Shown: piece after piece, positions 9,757 through 22,030 of the stretch
How positions within the stretch are numbered: the stretch's first letter is position 1
Layout of the letters: every line of letters begins with the position of its first letter
Translations under genes and position numbers: made by a program
Source of the DNA: Loripinus fragilis
Lineage: Eukaryota; Mollusca; Bivalvia; Lucinida; Lucinidae
Direction of reading: 5' to 3'
Length of the DNA stretch: 64,000 nucleotides
NCBI GenBank assembly: GCA_964019695.1
Contig: OZ026518.1
Coordinates: forward strand, 107,480,305 to 107,544,304
The notes under the pieces: generated by a model
The model's input: the letters and a program-made list of their open reading frames with translations, nothing else
Database searches by the model: none
Told to the model about the DNA's origin: nothing

Positions 9757-10128
9757 TGGGTTCGAGCCTCACCGGCATCACTGAAGCCCTGGAAGGGTTT
9801 TTAGGGACATTGGCAAAAAATTTAAAGGGATACGGGATATTTTTGTAAATACTTAAAGGGATACGGGATACTTGGATCAGTTTTAGGGATATGGGGTACA
9901 ATGCTTTCTGAATTTTGGGGATATTTGCCATATTTGTTTTAGGGATATGGAATATTTTTCAAAATAATAAAAGGGATATGGGATACTGGGACCCCCCTTC
10001 CAGTGCCTCATCACTGCGTTGTGTTCTTGAGCATGACACATTTATCCTTGCTTAGTACTGGTTAAACACAGGGAGACCTGTCCCGCCATAACTGAAAAAT
10101 TAATGATTGGGACGTAAAGAATCAAACC
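9757..10128 (+). mobile_element. SINE fragment split by a nested element
   Basis: The left part is GGGTTCGAGCCTCACCGGCA. The right part continues CATCACTGCGTTGTGTTCTT with GAGCATGACACATTTATCC, and the tail is GGGACGTAAAGAATC. The interruption is 9784-10008. The head is truncated at 9757. Confidence 0.8.
9776..10016. mobile_element. hAT-like miniature element with GGGATACGGGATA word core, 8-bp TSD
   Basis: CATCACTG lies at 9776-9783 and 10009-10016. The body (9784-10008) starts AAGCCCTGGAAGGG and ends CCCTTCCAGTGCCT. The inside repeats AAAGGGATACGGGATA and TTTAGGGATATGG. Insertion into a SINE gives a clear pre-insertion sequence. Confidence 0.85.
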
Positions 10129-10139
10129 AAAAAAATCGG

Positions 10140-10800
10140 GAGGTGATGTCATTTGAAGAGATTTCTTATCTAAAGCTCTGGTGGCCCTTTTGTTCAGCAG
10201 AACAAAACCATTTGTGCAGTTTTGGACTAGGGCATTATGAGGAATATTTCTGTAAAACTATTTTGAATTAGGACCAGTGGTTCAAGAGATGTCGTTTAAA
10301 GATATATTATCTAGAGCTATGGCATCCAATTTGTTCTGTGTAGCGAAAACATTTGTGTATCTCTGGTAGAGAGCATCATCAGGAATAATTCTGTGAAATT
10401 ATTTTGAATTTGGACCAGTGGTTCAGTAGAAGTCGTTTAAAATATTTCCTATCTTGAGTACTGGCGGTCCCTTTGTTTGGCGGAGCAGAAGCATTAAAAA
10501 TTTTGTGCAATTTCGATAGAAAGCATCATGAGGAACAACTCTGTGAAATTATTTTGAATTTGAACCAGTGGTTCAAGAGATGTCATTTGAAGAGTTCTGG
10601 TGGCTCTTTTCTTCAGCAGAGCGAATCATTTGTGCAATTTTGGTGGAGGGTATCACGCGGAACAATTCTGTGAAATTATTTTGAATTTTGACGAGTGGTT
10701 CAGATGTCGTTTAAAAGATTTCTTATCTAGAGCTCTAGCGGCCCAAATGACCATTTATGCAATTTTGGTTGATGGCATTAAGGGGAACAGTGGTTCAGGA
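10140..10800. repeat. About 140-bp tandem repeat, five units
   Basis: The landmarks CTGTGAAATTATTTTGAATT and ACCAGTGGTTCA recur near 10260, 10400, 10550 and 10680. The array is followed by GGACGACGGACGAAACCGAT and CACAATAGCTCGCCTTGAGC, a terminal motif common to molluscan intronic repeats as I recall them. Confidence 0.85.
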
Positions 10801-11097
10801 ATGAAAAAAGTTTACGGACGACGGACGAAACCGATCACAATAGCTCGCCTTGAGCCATTTAATGTCACTATTACAAGGCTTTATGTGATTGGCGACGTCA
10901 TAAAAATCGAACAGGCAGCCAGATGATGCTAGGGTACTCCTTTCAGTGATTTGTTACTCGATATATCACATGACTTAACCATTGGGGTGTGTTAGAATTG
11001 TTTGCTTCACTTTAAACATGTGTAGATCTATCTAGTCTGTACCGAATAGCGGAATGATGCTTCTATATTACGAATCGCAAGGCAATCTGGGTTGAAA

Positions 11098-11310
11098 CTG
11101 GCTCCGAGGTTATAAAAAAATATGCTCAACTTAGCTCGCACAAAATTGTTGGCATTTTAACATTTATTAGCATGATATAAATACAACATCTGAGGGACTT
11201 AAGGCAAGAAACTTTTTTATATGTCAGTATTGTAGCTTTTTTATGAGCAGATGAAATTTCGTGCTCAGTTGAGTTGAGAATGAAAAAACTTTTATAAGTA
11301 CCGGGCCTGC
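11098..11310. mobile_element. TIR element (AGGTTATAAAA ends), copy 1
   Basis: The left end GAGGTTATAAAAAAATATGC and right end GAATGAAAAAACTTTTATAA are imperfect inverted partners. The internal AAAATTGTTGGCATTTTAAC and CGTGCTCAGTTGAGTTGAG match the better copy at 35642-35869. Confidence 0.7.
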
Positions 11311-11399
11311 ATGCAAAAAGACACATCTGAAAGAGTTGTCCTACTTTTTGATCCAGAGAGAAATGAATAAAGAATAGTTTCACCAAAAAGAAGTTTACT

Positions 11400-11595
11400 G
11401 ATGTAGCCAAATTTTTGCTGATTACTGATATGAGTGTTGGGCCTAAATTTTACTGATTACCGATATTTGTACCTAATAGTTACTGATTACTGATTTTGTG
11501 GCCTAACTTTTACTGATTACCAACTTTTGGGTCTATATTTTACTGATTAATGATTTCTGATGTACCCCATTGAGACCCTCATGACTGCCAATTTG
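11400..11595. mobile_element. TACTGATTAC word element, left end unclear
   Basis: Five or more TTTTACTGATTACTGAT-type words occur here. The right end TACCCCATTGAGACCCTCATGA resembles the right end of the 8797 element, but no matching left end was found, so it may be truncated. Confidence 0.5.
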
Positions 11596-11639
11596 ATCTT
11601 GTGAGCTGCACCGTATAGTCATATTAATATCAAAAAGTT

Positions 11640-12110
11640 TCCCCATATGAACGTTTACTTCAACTGACCATCTGATTTCCAAGAACAATATTTTCATAGG
11701 GTCAAACTTGACCAGAGGTAAAGTAGGTCAATGTAAACTTAATCCCTGCGGTACTCTTTGGGAACTATGTTGACTGAAGAATGGCGTGCGGACAATGACG
11801 ACCGACATGAGAGGATCACAAAAGCTCATACTGAGCCCATGGCACAGGTGAGCTAAAATAAAGGGATGCTGATTGTTAAAGACTACCATTTACTGTGATA
11901 TGACTACCATTCACTTGGTATTGCTGGTGTAGAGTGGAGGGGATTAAAGTTATAGATCACTGTGGTACTCTTGGGGAACTATGTTTGCATAATGACAACG
12001 GACATCAAAGGATCATAAAAGCCCATATTGACCATTCACATGCCATTGCTTGTCTAGAGAGAACTTAAAATGTAAACTCCCTGTGTGCAGGTGAGCTCAA
12101 AATACAGCAT
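11640..12110. repeat. Two copies of a repeat ending in GGTGAGCT
   Basis: GGTACTCTTTGGGAACTATG, GACAACGGACAT and AAGCTCATACTGAGCCCATG recur at 11745-11860 and 11960-12100, each closing with CAGGTGAGCT. Confidence 0.65.
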
Positions 12111-12294
12111 TTTACAAATGAAATGATTTACCATGGTAAAAGCGTTTAGATGCTTAGCTACATGTAGGGTCGTTTTTCCAACATCATTTGGTTTCTTAGC
12201 AATAGTCGATCATGCATAGTCTGAAAAGTTTGTTGTACTGCACAAGTTTATATTCAGTTAAACAGGTTTATAAACAAAAACGTTAAGCGTAAAA

Positions 12295-12400
12295 ATTGTA
12301 AATATGTTCTTACACATCAGTTTTATCATATGTTTTGGGTACTCAAAACAATTGTCTCATTGTTAAGCACTCTTAACTAAAGGCCTGCCGTTAAATCAAA
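12295..12400. repeat. Left-arm copy of GAACCGTCTC foldback family
   Basis: CATATGTTTTGGGTACTCAA and TTGTCTCATTG match the left arm; the tail AAGCACTCTTAACTAAAGGC matches the family end. It is internally deleted. Confidence 0.6.
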
Positions 12401-12514
12401 GTCCCTAGGGCCAAACTTTTCGTTGTTTTATTTGAAGTTTGAATAAATATAGCTGATCTATAAAAGGATAACCAGTGCATAGGCTAAACATGATTACTTT
12501 CACTTTTATATATC

Positions 12515-12655
12515 CAAAGATATGCTGTATGTCTAATGGAGACATACAAGAACCATGTCAATGCGATGTGCTGTATGAAGAACAGTTGCACACAAACAGG
12601 AGCAGTCTCACTGAGTCTGCCCTAAGTACATTCAAGTCAGCATATCTTTAGATAG
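12515..12655. repeat. Inverted pair CCAAAGATATGCTG / CAGCATATCTTT
   Basis: CAAAGATATGCTGTATG at 12517 is matched in inverse by TCAGCATATCTTTAGA at 12637. It is possibly a short TIR element; no target duplication was found. Confidence 0.45.
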
Positions 12656-12659
12656 CAAA

Positions 12660-13320
12660 TACCGAAGATACATGTAATAGTGAACAAAATCTGTTAAATG
12701 CAGCTGTATATATTGGACTTTAAAAGGTAGTTTAATGTTTAAGGATTCGAATTAATGAGAGTACACTGTAGTGGTCATGTATAAACTGAAAAAAACCCAC
12801 ACACAACTATTAATTAAACCCTGCTTTTTTTTATTGAGCTTCGTCTAGTAAAACCCATGCTACACTCTAACACTTCATGGAATGTTAACTTCTTTGAAAG
12901 CTTTTTATCCAATTTTGTCTTATTCAAACGTTTCACTTTTTCAAATGGTGCTACTTCGAATCCTACACAAAACTTGGGCCTCTGGGACTTGTAGTTGTAG
13001 TAACTCCACCTTGTCTGTTTCTGTATAGTAAACATCTCTGATTAATATCTGAAAGAAAAATATTGAACTTCTAAGTTTCAAAGTGAAAGACAGCGTTTAA
13101 CATAAAAATGATATCAAAAACACTTCATTAGCCCATTTAAGACTAGCACATTGAGAAACAGTGCAGATCCAATCACACATTACTAAGACAATGTAACATT
13201 CTACAATGAGTATCCAATGGTGTGAATAAAGCTGACGGAAAAAGGAAAAGACTTATTTATATGTGCCACTATCCAAGATCAAATTTATTCTCAACGATAA
13301 TTTAATAGTTGATCATTATA
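12660..13320. other. Intron sequence without recognised feature
   Basis: AT-rich with no convincing exon, repeat unit or inverted ends. A 73-codon open frame on the minus strand (12814-13035) matches no family I know. Confidence 0.5.
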
Positions 13321-13321
13321 T

Positions 13322-16018
13322 GTGAGGGGGAGATGGAGGGGATGGGTAGTAGAGGAGGAGATGGGAGGAGGGGTGAGAAGATAGGAAGAGGAGATGGAGG
13401 ATATGGGTAGTAGAGGAGGAGAGTGTTTAGGAGGAGGAGAAGGGTAGTAGAGGAGGAGGTGAGAAGATAGGAGGAGGAGAGTGTTTAGGAGGAAGAGATG
13501 GAGGGGATGGGTAGTAGAGGAGGAGATGGGAGGAGGAGGAGGTGAGAAGATAGGAGGAGAGTGTTTAGGAGGAGGAGATGGGTATTTGAGAAGGAGTTAG
13601 GAGGAGGTGAGAAGATAGGAGGAAGAGAGTGTTTAGGAGGAGGAGATGGAGGGGATGGGTAGTAGAGGAGGAGATGGGAGGAGGAGGAGGAGGAGGTGAG
13701 AAGATAGGAGGATGAGAGTGTTTAGGAGGAGGAGATGGAGGGGATGGGTAGTAGAGGAGGAGATGGGAGGAGGAGGAGGTGAGAAGATAGGAGGAGAGTG
13801 TTTAGGAGGAGGAGATGGGTATTTGAGAAGGAGTTAGGAGGAGGTGAGAAGATAGGAGGAAGAGAGTGTTTAGGAGGAGGATATGGAGGGGATGGATAGT
13901 AGAGGAGGAGATGGGAGGAGGAGGAGGTGAGAAGATAGGAGGAGGAGAGTGTTTAGGAGATGGAGGAGATGGGTAGTAGAGGAGGAGATGGGAGGAGGAG
14001 GAGGTGAGAAGATAGGAGGAGGAGAGTGTTTAGGAGGAGGAGATGGAGGGGATGGGTAGTAGAGGAGGAGATGGGAGGAGGAGGAGGAGGATGTGAGAAG
14101 ATAGGAGGAGGAGAGTGTTTAGGAGGAGATGGGTAGTAGAGGAGGAGATAGGAGGTGAGAAAATACAAGGAGGAGAGTGTTCAGGAGGAGGAGATGGGTA
14201 GTAGAGGAGTAGATAGGAGGAGGAGGTGAGAAGATAGGAGGAGAGTGTTTAGGATGAGGAGATGGGTAGTAGAGGAGGAAATTGGAGGAGGAGATGGAGG
14301 AGATGGGTAATTGAGGAGATAGGAGGAGGAGGAGGTGAGAAGATAGGAGGAGGAGATGGAGGGGATGGGTAGTAGAGAAGGAGATTGGAGGAGGAGGAGG
14401 TGAGAAGATAGGAGGAGGAGAGTGTTATGGAGGAGAAGATGGGTAGTAGAGGAGAAGATAGGAGGAGGAGATGGGTAGTTGAGGAGGAGATGGGATGAGG
14501 AGGAGGTGAGAAGATAGGAGGAGGAGAGTGTTTAGGAGAAGGGGATGGGTAGTAGAGGAGGAAATAGGAGGAGAAGATGGAGGAGATGGGTAGTTGAGGA
14601 GTAGATAGGAGGAGGAGGTGAGAAGATAGGAGGAGGAGAGTGTTTAGGAGGAGGAGATGGGAGATAGGAGGAGATGGGTAGTTTAGGAGGAGATAGGAGG
14701 AATAGGAGGTTAGAAGATAGGAGGAGGAGAGTGTTTAGGAGGAGGAGATGGGTAGTATAGGTGGAGATAGGAGGAGAAGATGGAGGAGATGGGTAGTAGA
14801 GGAGGAGATGGGAGGAGGAGGAGGAGGAAGAGGATGTGAGAAGATAGGAGGAGGAGATAGGTAGTAGAGGAGGAGATAGGAGGAGATGGAGGAGATGGGT
14901 AGTTTAGGAGGAGGAGGAGGTGAGAAGATAGGAGGAGGAGAGTGTTTATGAGGAGGGGATGGGTAGAAGAGGAGGAGATAGGAGGAGAAAATCGAGGAGA
15001 TGGGTTGTTGAGGAGGAGATAGGAGGTAGAGGAGGTGAGAAGATAGGAGGAGAAGAGTGTTTAGGAGGAGGGGATGGGAGATAGGAGGAGGAGATGGGTA
15101 GTTGAGGAGGAGATAGGAGGAGGTGAGAAGATAGGAGGAAGGGAGTGTTTAGGAGGAGGGGATGGGTAGTAGAGGAGGAAATAGGTGGAGAAAATGGAGG
15201 AGATGGGTTTTTGAGGAGATAGGAGGTAGAGGAGGTGAGAAGATAGGAGGAGAAGAGTGTTTAGGAGGAGGGGATGAGTGTTTAGGAGGAGGAGATTGGT
15301 AGTAGAGGAAGAGATGGGAGGAGGAGTAGGTGAGAAAATACGAGGAGGAGAGTGTTTAGGAGGAGGAGATGGGAGGAGGAGGAGGAGGAGGAGGAGGTGG
15401 GAAAATACGAGGAGGAGAGTGTTTAGGAGGAGGAGATGGGTAGTAGAGGAGGAGATGGAGGAGGAGATGGAGGAGATGGGTAGTTGAGGAGGAGATAGGA
15501 GGAGGAGGAGGTGAGAAGATAGGAGGAGGAGAGTGTTTAGGAGGAGGAGATAGGAGGAGGAGGTGGGAAAATACGAGGAGAGTGTTTAGGAGGAGGAGAT
15601 AGGAGGAGGAGGTGGGAAAATACGAGGAGAGTGTTTAGGAGGAGGAGATGGGTAGAAGAGGAGGAGATAGGAGGAGGAGGTGAGAAGATAGGATAAGGAG
15701 GAGGAGGTGAGAAGATAGGGGGAGGAGAGTGTTTAGGAGGAGGTGGGTAGTAGAGGAGGAGATAGGAGGAGGAGATGGGTAGTTGAGAAGGAGATAGGAG
15801 GAAGTGAGAAGATAGGAGGAGCAGAGTGTTTAGGAGGAGGGGATGGGTAGTAGAGGAGGAGATAGGAGGAGAAGATGGAGGAGATGGGTAGTTTAGGAGG
15901 AGATAGGAGGAGGAGGAGGTGAAAAGATAGGAGGAGGAGAGTGTTTAGGAGGAGGAGATGGGTAGTAGAGGAGGAGGTAGGAGGAGGAGATGGAGGATAT
16001 TGGTAGTTGAGGGTAGTT
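13322..16018. repeat. 2.7-kb polypurine minisatellite
   Basis: The + strand is almost pure G/A with T only at fixed places. Units of roughly 70-100 bp combine GGTGAGAAGATAGGAGG, AGAGTGTTTAGGAGGAGG, AGATGGGTAGTAGAGGAGG and a variable number of GGA triplets. Pro/Leu-rich minus-strand and Arg/Gly-rich plus-strand open frames here are products of composition. Confidence 0.95.
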
Positions 16019-16027
16019 AACCACAAC

Positions 16028-18780
16028 ACCCACCATTTTCATCAGTAATGCCTCACTGTCACATGTTTAAATATTGGAAACTGTGATGTATGAAGTCTGA
16101 ACTGTGAACTGTGAACTTATATGTGTGAAGTAAGAACTATACACTGTGAAGTATAAAGTGTGACTTGTGAAGTATTAAGTGTGAAAAATGAACTTTGAAG
16201 TCTAAAGTGTGAAGTATGGTATGTGAATTATAAAGTGTGAAGTATGGACTGTGAACTTTGAAATGTCACTTGACGTTGTCTCCTACACATAATTAAAAAG
16301 TGTGAAGTATGAATTGTTAAGTATGAACTTTGACCTATGAAGTGTAAAGTATAAACTATGAAGTGTTAAATGTGAAGTAAAAAGTGTGGGCTATGAAGTA
16401 TAAACTCTGACGTTTGAATATGAAGTGAGAAATATAAAATGTGAAGTATGAACTGTGAAGTCTGAAGTATGAACTATGTAAAGTGAAGTATAAACAGTGA
16501 ACTTTGAAATGGCATTAAAATGTGTCTTCCACACATAACAATGAACGGTGAAGTACGAATTGTAAAGTGTGGAGTGCGAAATATGAAGTGTAAATATGTA
16601 ACGAATCTGAACTATGAAGCATGTAGTCTGAAGTATGAAGTCTGAATTAGGATGTATTCACTATGAAGTGTGAAGCATGAAGTCTGAACTATGAAGTATA
16701 AAATGTGAAGTATGAACTATGAAGTATGGACTGTGAAAAATGAAGAATGAAGTATGATAATTGAAATATGAACAGTAGAGCATGAACTGTGAACTTTTAA
16801 ATGTCACTACAGTTGTGCAACGAAGTCTGAACTATGAAGCATTTAGTGTGAAGTATGAAGTCTGAATTAGGAAGTGTTAATTATGAAGTGTGAAATATGT
16901 ACTATGTCTATGACGTCTGATTTTTTAAGTGTGAGTCTTGAACTATGGAGTGTGAAAACTGACGTTGAAACTATGATGTGTGAACTGTGAAGTAAGAAGC
17001 GTCGACTGTGAATTGTGAACTATGGACTCGGAGGAGTGTACTGTGACGTTTGGAGTATAAAGTCTGAAGTATGGACAGCGAAAAGTGATATTTCAAAGTT
17101 CAAACTTCACATTTCAAACTTCACGGTTCGACTTCATACTTCAATAACCATACTTCACAATTCATGGTTCACACTTTACAGTTCAGAGTTCAAACTTCAG
17201 AGTTCAAACTGCACATTTCATACTTCACAGTTCAACTTCATACTTCAATATTCATACTTCACAATTCAAACCGTGCGAAGTATGAAGTGGGAAGTGCGTA
17301 GCTTTAAGTATGCCAAATGAAGTGCAAACAATTAAGTGTGTAGAATGAAGTCAGAACCATGAAGTGGGACATATGAACCGTGAGGTATGAACTGTGAACT
17401 TAAAAAGGTCTTTTAACGTTGTCTCACTCACATAACTATGAATTGGGAAGTATGAATTGTAAAGTATAAAGTGCAAAGTATGAAGTGAGAATTATGCAGC
17501 CTTAAGTCTGAACTATGAAATGTGATGTATGAAGTGTGAAGTATGAAGTCTAAACTATGAAGTGTGAAATATGAAGTGTGAAGTGCTAACTGTGAAGTGT
17601 GAACTGTGAACTTCAAAGGTTACTTTACATTGTCTCCCACACATGACTATAAATTTGAGTATGAAGTGCCAAGTATGAAGCGTGAAGTCTGAACTTTGAA
17701 ATGTGAACTATGAAGTCTGAACTATTAAGTATGAAGTTTGAACTATGAATTAAGTGTGAAAACTGAATTATGAAGTCTGAACTATGAAGTGTGAACTGTT
17801 AAGTTAGAAGCGTCAACTTAGAAATGTGATCTATGAACAAAGAATAGTGTACTGTGACGTTTGGCGTATAAAGTCAGAACAATGGAAAACGGGAAAGTGT
17901 CATTTAAAAGTTCATACTTCACATTTCATACTTCACATTTTAATCTTCCCAGTTTATGGTTCACACTTCAAAATTCTGACTTCACCCTTCAGAGTTGAAA
18001 CTTCACAGTTATGATTTCACATTTCATTCTTTACATTTCCACTTCATACTTCAATGTTCATACTTCACAATTCAAACTGTGCAAAGTATGGAATTCTAAC
18101 TGTGCAAAGTATGTGTGAAATATGCAGCCTTTAATCTGACTTATGAAATGCGAACTACTAAGTGTGCAGTATGAAGTGTGAACTATGAAGTGTGAAGTAT
18201 GAACGGTAAAGTATGAACTGTGAACTTCAAAAATGTTATTTTGCGCTGTCCCCCATTGCACATAACTATAAAGTGTAAAGTATGACTTTTGGAGTATAAA
18301 GTGTTAAGTATGAAGATTGAAGTCTGAAAAATGAAGTATTAAGCATGAAATATGAAGTGTAAAGTATGAACTATGAACAGAGGGGTGAAATGTGAACTAT
18401 GAAGTGTAAGTTTGAATTCTGAACTGTCTAGTTTGAAGTACAAATGAAGTGAGAAGGAGCTTGAACTGTGAAGTATGATGTATGAAGTATGAACTAAGAG
18501 GAGTTTACTGTGAAGCTTTGAGTATGAAGTCTGAACTATGGAAACATAAAGTGACATTTGAAAGTCCATACTTCATAGTCTATATGTTCATGGTTCACAC
18601 TTCACAGTTCAAACTTCACAGTTCAGACTTCACATTTCATACCTCATAGTTCCATTTCACACTTTACTGTTCATAATTCACAAGTGACTTCACACTTCAT
18701 AGTTCCAACTTCAAATTTCATACATCATGCTTAGTACACACTTCTAATATCACACTTGAAGATCTTCTTTTTTAATGTTT
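16028..18780. repeat. 2.7-kb array of a GAAGTATGAA-type 10-bp word with strand switches
   Basis: The words TGAAGTATGAACTGTGAAG and variants fill the segment. At 17090-17275, 17910-18070 and 18560-18730 the array reverses to the complement (ACTTCACAGTTCATACTTC). A longer unit is marked by CGTTGTCTC..CACACATAACT at 16274, 16521, 17414, 17628 and 18246. The entry sequence CACCATTTTCATCAGTAAT at 16031 recurs at 18892. Confidence 0.95.
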
Positions 18781-18887
18781 AAACCTTGTCATCGAAATGC
18801 TTTTGTTTACTATACTATAATACATTAACCCAATATTGCAAGATTGATGCGATTTTTATTGATTAACAAAAATGTAACATGCAACAA

Positions 18888-19215
18888 CACACACCATTTT
18901 TATCAGTAATATGTCACAGTAAGGTGTTTAAAGATCTAAAACCTATGTAGTGTAAACTTTAAAGTGTGACTTGAAGCATGAACTGTGAAGAGGGAATTAT
19001 GAAGTGTGGAGTGTTAAGTAAGAAGTGTGAATATGTACTTAAAAAGGTATCCTTTGGAAGCAAAGAATGCACCAAAGAACTGAAACTAGAGTGTGCATAT
19101 TATAGAGTCTGAACTATGAAGACTTTCTGTTGTATTCCATACATTTAAAAATGTATGAAGTGTGAAGTATGAACCATGAAGGTGAAGTATGAACTGTTAA
19201 CTTTGAATTGTCAGA
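18888..19215. repeat. Degraded outlier of the GAAGTATGAA array
   Basis: It starts with CACCATTTTTATCAGTAATA as at 16031 and has sparse GAAGTATGAA words to 19205. Confidence 0.8.
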
Positions 19216-19630
19216 TTTTGTGCCAAATATGAATACTGCCAGTCAAAAAGTGAAGACAAGTTCATACTATAAGCCTTAAGCCAAATTCTAAGCCTATCTG
19301 ACCTTAATTGTCCTTTTGAGTCCAATGTCATATTGGTAATCTAGAACCCTTGTTAAAATCTAAACTCAAAAGGCAATCATTGTGCCAAATTTGAACACCC
19401 TTGGTCAAAAAAATGGAAGAAGTGTTCCTTTTAGGAGTGGAAGGATATATTTTAAATATATTTTACCTTGACCTTTTACTCCAGAGTCATATTGGCGATC
19501 ATAAACCTTCATTGTAATCTACACATCATAGGTAATCATTGTGCCACATCATCCTCAATCAAAAAATGAAAGAGTTTGTGTTATGAGCAAGTCTGAATGA
19601 CAAATGGACCCGATTACAATATATGTCTAA
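19214..19630. repeat. About 170-bp tandem repeat, 2.3 units
   Basis: ATCATTGTGCCA.AT and GTCATATTGG.GATC recur near 19210, 19375 and 19545, with TCAAAAAATG in each unit. Confidence 0.75.
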
Positions 19631-19799
19631 CATATTATCTGACTTAAAGTCACTTTTCTAAAAAAGGATGGATATAATTTTTTAAGTTTGTTGCAGGCAA
19701 TTCAGAGCAAACTGGGAAGATCTTGATGAGATTTGTAATTTTAAGACATCGAGGTTGAAAAACTGTTTGAAAAAGAGAGCATGTTTTCTATTTTTCTTA

Positions 19800-20240
19800 T
19801 GAGTTAAATGATACTTTACATCCCAGTCAACAAACGTTTGGTCATGTTGGGATGTTTCATCTGCGTTTAACCAGTACGATATAAGCAAAATATGAGTGCA
19901 GAACTGTCTGTTTCTTAAATTATCATTTTAGATGTCTCATTGAGATGGTTCTTTTGAGTACCCACAACATATTTTTTTTTTTAGATAAAAGATAAGTATT
20001 TTTCAATCGCACACACTTATCTGGAGGTAGAGGCACTCTTTTTACCCTTTTCTTGCTGTTCACGGCAATATCTGTCATCTGCTCTCTTCTGCTATCTATG
20101 CTTTTGGTGGCCTATATTGCAAACAATATGGACACGGATCAAACTGCTCCTTTTCGATCGAACTGTCTGATCAGGGCTCATAGTGTTTGAATTATCAGCA
20201 GGATAAGGGTTAACTCAGGCACAATTTGAGTACAATGCTT
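19800..20240. repeat. SINE tail, foldback half and palindrome fragments
   Basis: GATACTTTACATCCCAGTCAAC (19808) is the minus-strand SINE tail. GATGGTTCTTTTGAGTACCC (19944) is a half of the GAACCGTCTC family. GCAAACAATATGGACACGGATC..TGATCAGGGCTCATAGTGTT (20115-20190) is the central-palindrome family. Confidence 0.6.
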
Positions 20241-20270
20241 ATTTTGGAATACAGAAATGAAATAGAAAAG

Positions 20271-20609
20271 TACAGTCAGTCGAATCTCGTAAATTCAAAG
20301 TTGTTTTATTTTTAAGCATTGAAAATTCGAATTATAGAGAGTTATACATAAAAATATATAACCCCCAAAAATGTTTGTTATCATTTATCAAATTATCAAA
20401 CATATGTCTTGGGTGCGTAAAAGAAACCTCTCAATGAGACATTTCTTTTATGCACCAAAACACATATTTTTTTAAAGACAGTTATAAAAATATTTCATAA
20501 ATAGGTCCTATAAGCTCTTATCTGGATCCAATATGCCCCAAATTGATTTCGAATAATTAAGCGAGTATTTACGAAAAATTGGCAATAGAATTTTCGAGCT
20601 TTTACTGTA
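20271..20609. mobile_element. Pogo/Tigger-like miniature element, TA TSD
   Basis: The left end TA-CAGTCAGTCGAATCTCG and right end CGAGCTTTTACTG-TA are inverted and TA-flanked. CAGTnnAnnCTCGnnAATTC is the pogo/Tigger terminal pattern from family knowledge. A GAACCGTCTC-type palindrome is nested at about 20385-20470. Confidence 0.7.
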
Positions 20610-21231
20610 TTTATGCCCCCAATTACTTTTCCTGCTGCCAAAAAAGCAAATTTATAGAGAATATTATCTAGCAAGCAAAATATACAGTTATTAATTGTTA
20701 CGCTTGCGTTCAGTTATTAAGAGATATCATATTTAGAACGCAAATGTTGCCATCTAACTAGGGATTCAAAAATACATATACAGTTTGTCTAAATGTCAGA
20801 CAGACATGCTGCACCTCACTGTGACCTCATTATCACAGCTTTCCCCCCACAGTAATTTTTAACCCCCCTCCCCCCTACAGGGATGGTCAGATGATAATTG
20901 GGATGATGCCCATCTTGAATTCCCCCACAGGACCACAATAGTCAGAAACACGATCTTCTGCAATGATGCAAATATAGTTAATATACCCCAAGGAATTTAT
21001 CATTGTAGAGTGGGGGCAATGACCCTTGAGCGGTCCCCATACATAGTGCAGAGCTTTTTATGACCATATTTCCAGTAGGGGATTCCCGGGGTCATATGTG
21101 GAGGGGGGCAGTGGTGTAAATGACTGGTGCATTATTTGATTGACAGCGGTATTAATGTTTGTCTGCAATTCAGGCTTTACAGCCCAGTCAATATATAAAT
21201 AATGCATGTTAGCTCGAACACATTCTTCTGT

Positions 21232-21815
21232 CAGATAGAAAAAATGAAAATGTTTTGTCTGTCTTTGGTGATACTTTATGTCCCAGTCAACATACTTGGA
21301 ACCAGGGCTCACCCTGCCATTAGCCATTATAGCCATTTGCTATTAAAAATGTAAAGTGGCTACGAATATAATATATTGGCTAAAAAGTAAAAAAAAACAC
21401 ACTCTAGTCTAGGTGGTTCAAAAATTACATATCTGCATGCGAAAACGTTTATTTCGATCAGCTTTTGGATTTTCCAATTCCTGCACACTTTACCATTGTG
21501 CCATATTTAACTCTTTGAATACTGGATTTTTTCAATACCATCAGGGTGTCAAACAATTAGGATCGAGATCAGGCCCGACAATTTGTCGGGCCTGACCTGG
21601 GTCCAAACTGTTTGCAAAGGTTATTAGCAGATGGCAAAAGTCATCGGTTAAATATAGAACAACTTATTGAAACTACTTTCTGATTAAAAACCTTAGCTAA
21701 AGTCAATTTTTTTGGCTCCAACCTTTTTCCATTTGGCTAAAGTGTTGGCTACAACAAATTCTGAGCCAGGGTAAGCCCTCAGACAGATAAAATGAAAACG
21801 TTTTGTCTGTCTGTG
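21232..21815. mobile_element. TTGGCTA word element between two SINE tails
   Basis: AGGGCTCACCCTGCCATT (21305) and its inverted partner AGCCAGGGTAAGCCCT (21778) bound a segment of TTGGCTA/TAGCC words. It contains a nested palindrome (21546-21617, GAGATCAGGCCCGACAATTT / GTCGGGCCTGACC). Matching SINE-tail strings (TTTTGTCTGTCT, GGTGAT.CTTTA.GTCCCAGTC) lie on both outer sides. Confidence 0.65.
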
Positions 21816-22030
21816 GTGATGCTTTACGTCCCAGTCATCATTTTTACCACTCTATCTGGACGTTTCTCGAGTTGAACCAGCGCAATTATGCAGATGATAC
21901 AATGTCTTGCTCAAGGACACAACACAGTGCCTTGTGTGCAGTACTTCTTGAGGGGCTCAAACCAGCCACCCCTGGACTAGAGCTCAAGTCGAACACTACC
22001 ATCAATAGGCCACTGCACTCCTCAGCAGTA
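21816..22030 (-). mobile_element. Minus-strand V-SINE-like element
   Basis: Read on the minus strand: a diverged tRNA-like head near 22025, GTGTCCTTGAGCAAGACATT, GCGCTGGTTCAACTCGAGAA, and the tail GACTGGGACGTAAAGCATCA. The body and tail match the other SINEs, but the head differs. Confidence 0.7.

Noticed and set aside
13953..16029. Proline/leucine-rich and arginine/glycine-rich open frames
   Set aside because: They follow from the polypurine repeat and have no stop codons by composition; their ends vary with unit number.
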